From a bacterium HR33 (GTDB lineage: Bacteria > Gemmatimonadota > Gemmatimonadetes > Gemmatimonadales > GWC2-71-9), in assembly GCA_002923375.1 (NCBI GenBank), contig BEIJ01000004.1, positions 82,475-146,474 of the forward strand: a stretch of DNA of 64,000 nt, read 5' to 3'. Under the pieces are notes generated by a model. It was not told the DNA's origin. It ran no database searches and saw only the letters and a program-made list of their open reading frames with translations. A program made the translations under genes and the position numbers. How positions within the stretch are numbered: the stretch's first letter is position 1; every line of letters starts with the position of its first letter. Below, one piece after another: positions 59,981 through 64,000 of this stretch.

Positions 59981-61332
59981 ACGATCTGCGGCGCAGTCTT
60001 CCCGCCGTAAGCCGGCTGCTCGAGGAGGCCAAAAGTGCGGGTCTCTTGGACCGGCACTCCCGGGCGCTGGTAGTGCAGGCGATACGCTCCTCCCTAGCCG
60101 AAGCCCGGGCGGCGCGGGGCGAGCCTCCGGCGGAGGGATGGGTGGCGGCCATCGAGCGGCACTTGGCCCAAAGGCATCGCCGCTCCCTGAGACCGGCGAT
60201 CAACGCCACCGGCGTGGTGCTTCATACCAACTTGGGCCGGGCGCCGCTGGCACTCGCTGCACGCTCGGCGATGGCGGACGCCCTAGGTTACTGCAGTTTG
60301 GAGCTGGACTTGGAAACCGGCGAGCGGGGTTCGCGCCAGACCCACACAGCTTCCTTGTTGCGGGAGATCACGGGAGCCGAAGCTGCATTGGTCGTGGTGA
60401 ACGCCGCAGCCGCACTGCTTTTGGTGTGTAACACCCTAGGTGAAGGGGGCGAGACCATCGTTTCCCGCGGAGAGCTGGTGGAGATTGGAGATGCTTTCCG
60501 CCTCCCCGAGATCCTCCAGAAGAGCGGGACATCGCTGGTGGAGGTGGGAACTACCAACCGAACGCGGCTTCGAGATTACCAACTTGCCATCAGCCCGCGA
60601 ACCAAGATCGCCCTCAAGGTTCACCGTTCCAACTTTCGCCTGACGGGGTTCACCAGCGAATCGAGCCTGGCGGATCTCGTGGGCCTGATGAAGGAGCGGG
60701 GCATATACGTAGTGCACGATGTGGGCAGCGGTCTCTTGATCGATCTGGCCCCCTTCGGCTTGAAAGGCGAGCCACTGGTCCAGGAAAGCGTGGCCGCCGG
60801 AGCTATCGTAGTGTTTTCGGGAGACAAGCTCCTCGGCGGGCCGCAGGCCGGGATCGTTCTGGGACCGCAGGAGCCGCTCTACAAGATGGCGCGAAATCCG
60901 CTGTTCAGAGCGCTGCGCCCGGACAAGTCCATCATAGCCGCTCTGGAGGCGACCCTGAGGCTGTACCGAGATCCTGCAACCGCGCTCAGGGAGATTCCCA
61001 CTTTGGCCATGCTCACCGCCGACCTCAGGGTGCTGAAGCGCCGGGCGCGCAAGCTGGCGCGGAAAATAGAAGGTGCTGAGGTGATCCCTGGGAGTTCATC
61101 GGTGGGAGGGGGCTCGTTCCCCGAGACTGAGTTGCCTACCGTCCTGGTGGCTCTGCCGCAAGCATGGCCCGCTCAGCAGGTCCTCGCGCTGCTGCGCAAG
61201 AACGAGCCTCCGGTCATAGCTCGGATCGAAAACGATCGCGTGGTGCTGGATCCTCGCACGATAATGGACGGCGAGTTGGCGCCGGTGGTCGAGGCGGTAC
61301 GCAGAGTGCGTGCAGAGGTGGAGGGCCCGTGA
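59977..61332 (+). CDS. selA: L-seryl-tRNA(Sec) selenium transferase
   Basis: This PLP enzyme turns seryl-tRNA(Sec) into selenocysteinyl-tRNA(Sec) with selenophosphate. The 451 residues have the normal N-terminal domain (RRSLPAVSRLLEEA), I-N-A-T-G-V-V-L-H-T-N-L-G-R-A-P, V-N-N-A-type block reading V-V-V-N-A-A-A-A-L, GTTNRT, the H-D-V-G-S-G strand and PLP lysine K284 in F-S-G-D-K-L-L-G-G-P-Q-A-G. The GTG start overlaps the upstream stop by 4 nt (GTGA). selB, selC and selD are not in the window. SelA-like paralogues exist, but the length and motifs fit a true SelA. Confidence 0.93.
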   Translation: MNDLRRSLPAVSRLLEEAKSAGLLDRHSRALVVQAIRSSLAEARAARGEPPAEGWVAAIERHLAQRHRRSLRPAINATGVVLHTNLGRAPLALAARSAMADALGYCSLELDLETGERGSRQTHTASLLREITGAEAALVVVNAAAALLLVCNTLGEGGETIVSRGELVEIGDAFRLPEILQKSGTSLVEVGTTNRTRLRDYQLAISPRTKIALKVHRSNFRLTGFTSESSLADLVGLMKERGIYVVHDVGSGLLIDLAPFGLKGEPLVQESVAAGAIVVFSGDKLLGGPQAGIVLGPQEPLYKMARNPLFRALRPDKSIIAALEATLRLYRDPATALREIPTLAMLTADLRVLKRRARKLARKIEGAEVIPGSSSVGGGSFPETELPTVLVALPQAWPAQQVLALLRKNEPPVIARIENDRVVLDPRTIMDGELAPVVEAVRRVRAEVEGP

Positions 61333-61997
61333 CCGGGACATCGGGTTTCACTGCAGCACGCCCGATGCGGGTGGCGGTACTGGCATCGGGAGGGGGAACC
61401 AACCTCCAGGCGCTGCTCGACTCCTCGCTGCAGGAATCACCCTACCGGGTAGTTTTGGTGGCGAGCGACAAGCCGCAGGCTTACGCTCTGGAGCGGGCCC
61501 GCAAGCGCGGCGTGCCCGCCCGGGTTATAAGTGACCCGTCCGACGCTCAAGCGCTGGTGCGGCTGCTCCAGGAATACCGGGTCGATCTGGTAGTGCTGGC
61601 GGGCTATTTAAAACTCGTCCCGGCCGAGGTGGTGCACGCCTTCACCGGGCGGATAATCAATATCCATCCGGCCCTGCTTCCGGCGTTTGGCGGAGCGGGG
61701 ATGTACGGTCGCCGAGTGCACCAGGCGGTTCTGGCCTCGGGAGCGACGGTTACGGGCGCTACGGTCCATATAGTGGACGAAGAGTACGACCGGGGTCCGA
61801 TCGTGGCCCAGTGGCCTGTAGCGGTGAGGCCGGGTGATACGCCGGAAACTCTTGCAGCCCGCGTGCTGGAAGCGGAGCACAAGCTCTTGCCGCAGGTAGT
61901 GCGGAAGGCGGCGGAAGCGGGACGTGTGGTGCGCCTCTTCCCAGCAGTGGCGTTCGGGGCACCCAGCGTTGCCGCGGTGCCGCCTGAAGGCGGGTGA
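61329..61997 (+). CDS. purN: Phosphoribosylglycinamide formyltransferase
   Basis: This purine biosynthesis enzyme formylates GAR using 10-formyl-THF. Blocks are V-A-V-L-A-S-G-G-G-T-N-L-Q-A-L, DLVVLAGYLKLV, the catalytic N-I-H-P-A-L-L-P-A-F-G-G-A-G-M-Y-G (the GGxGMYG variant) and the aspartate in VDEEYDRGPIVAQ. The GTG at 61329 overlaps selA by 4 nt and gives 222 residues. A short N-terminal extension of about 12 residues precedes the fold; ATG 61365 is an alternative start. It is followed by purH after 7 nt. Confidence 0.94.
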   Translation: MTGTSGFTAARPMRVAVLASGGGTNLQALLDSSLQESPYRVVLVASDKPQAYALERARKRGVPARVISDPSDAQALVRLLQEYRVDLVVLAGYLKLVPAEVVHAFTGRIINIHPALLPAFGGAGMYGRRVHQAVLASGATVTGATVHIVDEEYDRGPIVAQWPVAVRPGDTPETLAARVLEAEHKLLPQVVRKAAEAGRVVRLFPAVAFGAPSVAAVPPEGG

Positions 61998-62004
61998 CAA
62001 CTCT

Positions 62005-63534
62005 ATGCCTCGAGCACTGATCTCCGTCTCCAATAAACAGGGGGTGGAAGAGTTTGCCGCCGGACTCCAAGCGTTGGGGTGGGAAATAGTTTCCACCGGG
62101 GGGACGGCTAAGGCGCTGGAGAAAGCGGGGATCGCGGTCATTCCGATAGAGGCGGTGACCCTTTTTCCGGAGATGCTGGATGGGCGGGTCAAAACGCTGC
62201 ACCCCGCGATCCACGCAGCTATCCTGGCAAGGCGCGACGTACCGGACCACATCCGCACGCTTGAAGTCCATGGTTTCTCCCCGATCGACCTGGTAGCGGT
62301 CAACCTCTATCCGTTCAGAGAGACCATAACGCGCCCCGACGTGCAGTTCGAGGAAGCGATCGAGCAGATCGACATCGGGGGTCCCGCTCTGCTTCGGTCT
62401 GCAGCTAAAAATCACCGGGACGTCCTGGTAGTGGTGGATCCCCGAGACTATCCGAGGGTTCTGGACGCTTTGCGGGATGGCCGGGTCGATACGGCTCTGC
62501 GGCGCGAGCTGGCGGCCAAGGTTTTCCGGCACACCGCGGCCTATGACAGTGCCATAGCGGGTTACCTCTCGGGGCCCCAGAGCGAGCTACCCGAGACGTT
62601 GGCGCTAGTCTTGGATCGCCGGCAGATCCTGCGTTACGGCGAGAATCCCGAGCAGCGGGCCGCCTTATATCGCCTGCCGGAGCCGGGCGGCATCGCCGAC
62701 CTGGTTCAGCTGCAGGGAAAGGAGCTTTCCTTCAACAATCTGCTCGACATCGATGCCGCCCTCTTCGCTGTGTCTTGTTTCGGGGATCGCACTGCATGTG
62801 CGATCATAAAGCACACTACGCCTTGCGGCATCTCACTGGGGCGTACGCCGGAAGAAGCCTACCGGCGGGCGCTGGCTTGCGACCCGGTCTCGGCTTTCGG
62901 CTCGGTCATCGGATTCAACACGGCGGTGGACCAGGCTGCCGCCCGAGCCATGGCCGAGCTCTTTGTGGAGGTCGTCGTAGCTCCGGCCTTCGAGCCGGCA
63001 GCCCTGGAACTGTTCAAAAAAAGGAAGAACCTCAGAGTGGTACAGCTCCCGGCAACCGGAGAGCTCCCAAGCCTCGATTTCAAGGGCGTGCGCGGAGGAT
63101 TGCTGGTACAGGATCGGTTCCGCTTCGATCCCCGCGAAGCGACCTGGAAGGTGGCTACCGATCGTGCGCCGACTGACGACGAGTGGCGCGACCTGAGATT
63201 CGCCTGGAGAGCGGTAGCCAGCGTGAAATCCAATGCGATCCTTCTGGCTCGAGACGAGGCCGCCGTGGGAATAGGGGCCGGCCAAATGAGTCGGGTGGAC
63301 GCGGTCTTTCTGGCGATCCACAAGGCCCGCCAGGCGGGTCACGACCCCACGGGTGCGGTGCTGGCCTCGGACGCCTTCTTCCCCTTCCCGGACGGCGTCG
63401 AGGAGGCCGGCCGAGCAGGCGTAACCGCGGTCATTCAGCCCGGGGGATCGGTAAGGGACGCGGAGGTCATCGAGGCCGCCAACCGCTGTGGGATGGCCAT
63501 GGTCCTGACCGGGAAGCGGCAGTTCAGGCACTGA
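62005..63534 (+). CDS. purH: Bifunctional AICAR formyltransferase / IMP cyclohydrolase
   Basis: This enzyme performs the last two steps of IMP synthesis. From ATG 62005 it has 509 residues. The N-terminal MGS-like cyclohydrolase domain (1-195) has A-L-I-S-V-S-N-K, STGGTAKAL, GRVKTLHPAIHAAIL and IDIGGPALLR. The C-terminal AICAR transformylase domain (200-509) has LRYGENPEQRAALY, the K-H-T-T-P-C-G block, AFGSVIGFN and GQMSRVDA. It follows purN directly and ends before a strong stem-loop. Confidence 0.96.
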   Translation: MPRALISVSNKQGVEEFAAGLQALGWEIVSTGGTAKALEKAGIAVIPIEAVTLFPEMLDGRVKTLHPAIHAAILARRDVPDHIRTLEVHGFSPIDLVAVNLYPFRETITRPDVQFEEAIEQIDIGGPALLRSAAKNHRDVLVVVDPRDYPRVLDALRDGRVDTALRRELAAKVFRHTAAYDSAIAGYLSGPQSELPETLALVLDRRQILRYGENPEQRAALYRLPEPGGIADLVQLQGKELSFNNLLDIDAALFAVSCFGDRTACAIIKHTTPCGISLGRTPEEAYRRALACDPVSAFGSVIGFNTAVDQAAARAMAELFVEVVVAPAFEPAALELFKKRKNLRVVQLPATGELPSLDFKGVRGGLLVQDRFRFDPREATWKVATDRAPTDDEWRDLRFAWRAVASVKSNAILLARDEAAVGIGAGQMSRVDAVFLAIHKARQAGHDPTGAVLASDAFFPFPDGVEEAGRAGVTAVIQPGGSVRDAEVIEAANRCGMAMVLTGKRQFRH

Positions 63535-63538
63535 TGCC

Positions 63539-63571
63539 CGATCGCCGGGTCCCCTGGGAACCCGGCGATCG
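63539..63571 (+). terminator. Strong stem-loop after purH
   Basis: A perfect 12-bp stem (63539-63550 with 63560-63571) closes a 9-base loop, 5 bp after the purH stop. Only short T runs follow (ATTTCCCTTT), so termination may be partly Rho-assisted or bidirectional. Downstream, imperfect copies of a sequence beginning GGAACCGAGATTT occur at about 63571 and 63596. Confidence 0.7.
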
Positions 63572-63683
63572 GAACCGAGATTTCCCTTTACGGTCGGAAT
63601 CGAGATCTGCCTTTAAGGGCCAAGGGAATTAGGTAGGGCGAAGGGGCTTGGCCGGTATCCTACCGCTGTGAATGGAGGGGGTA

Positions 63684-63712
63684 TTGACAAGTTCGGTGCT
63701 GAGGCGTACCGT
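63684..63712 (+). promoter_or_regulatory. Sigma-70-like promoter for the right-edge receptor gene
   Basis: A consensus TTGACA (63684-63689) is followed after 17 bp by TACCGT (63707-63712). It leaves a leader of about 140 nt before the ATG at 63860. The rest of the 63572-63859 gap shows no gene or RNA structure I can support. Confidence 0.55.
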
Positions 63713-63859
63713 AGCGCTAATAAGTCCGGCATGAGCCAGCTGTAGGAGGCTGACAGAAGGCGTAACTCGTTGTTTGGGCGGAGGTTCCCTCAGCAAGGCG
63801 CTCCGCCAGCACATTCCGAACTAAGAGTTTCCTAACCGTTCCTAAAAGGAGGGCGGGTT

Positions 63860-64000
63860 ATGAGCTCTACGAGGTTGTTCAGGTGGGCGTTCACGTTGGT
63901 TGCGTTGGCCGCCTTCGTGAACGCGACGCCGGGAGCGGCGCAGCAGCGCGGTACGATTCGCGGCACGGTCCGCGAGGCGGACACGCAGCGACCGGTTCCC
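63860..64000 (+). CDS. TonB-linked SusC-type receptor, N-terminal fragment
   Basis: Only the first 47 codons are in the window. A signal peptide (FTLVALAAFVNATPGAAQ, cleaved near Q28) is followed by the start of a carboxypeptidase-regulatory-like domain (GTIRGTVREADTQRPVP). That layout is the same as in the SusC-like protein at 25402-28398. AAAAGGAGG precedes the ATG by 7 nt. The assignment is by analogy; other proteins with this leading domain exist. Confidence 0.65.
   Translation, partial: MSSTRLFRWAFTLVALAAFVNATPGAAQQRGTIRGTVREADTQRPVP

Noticed and set aside
63571-63615. Imperfect direct repeat (about 20 bp, several mismatches) after purH
   Set aside because: The similarity is weak and next to a terminator, with no evidence of a function such as an attachment site.

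Overview
The window is GC-rich and almost wholly coding. It looks like chromosomal DNA of a diderm bacterium, most likely Gemmatimonadota. The evidence is a SusC/RagA plus SusD pair at high GC, many signal-peptide and lipoprotein products, an anti-sigma-like protein carrying a CBM48/AMPK-type glycogen-binding module, a DUF3179 protein, a Minf_1886-family protein and a CdaA-type diadenylate cyclase. This assignment comes from family content, not from a database match. I see no prophage, IS element or CRISPR array.

Left part (1-21.9 kb, minus strand): a small chemosensory module comes first (cheY, a cheA without its CheW-like domain, cheC, then a long TPR protein cut by the window edge). Next, in transcription order, are PLPBP(yggS)-divIVA-purine nucleoside phosphorylase-ileS-dksA-like-lspA-rluD, an order close to the Bacillus ylmE-divIVA-ileS-ylyA-lspA-ylyB block. 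The isoleucyl-tRNA synthetase is the type 2 form with a swapped GIHH signature. Upstream of it lie tilS-ftsH-folP-cdaA-DUF2723 and a PAS-GGDEF-EAL protein.

Middle part (22-39.8 kb) is the accessory, envelope-oriented region. It holds a DUF3179 protein, a SusC/SusD importer whose upstream region carries a perfect 16-bp tandem repeat, two large secreted M14 metallopeptidases and a DUF4382-like lipoprotein. Then comes a plus-strand cassette: an ECF sigma factor, a membrane anti-sigma-like protein with an extracytoplasmic CBM48 module, and an outer-membrane-type protein with a second CBM48 module flanked by two paralogous secreted helical proteins. I regard this cassette as the best candidate for an undescribed system. 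It is followed by a coiled-coil membrane protein built from near-identical 33-bp repeats.

Right part (39.9-64 kb): a tRNA-Met(CAU) is followed by minus-strand housekeeping genes (ftsB-eno, plsC, thiL-nnr, a Memo-like gene, two small conserved hypotheticals, glyA). A catabolic operon (thiolase, bioY, CPBP protease, 3-hydroxyacyl-CoA dehydrogenase, acyl-CoA dehydrogenase, Leu/Glu-type dehydrogenase) feeds into glyA through overlapping or abutting reading frames. thrS diverges from a plus-strand run: BON protein, valS, Ig-like lipoprotein, selA, purN, purH. The run ends in a strong stem-loop, and a promoter then leads into another TonB-linked receptor gene cut by the right edge. Many neighbouring genes overlap by 1-17 nt, so translational coupling is widespread.
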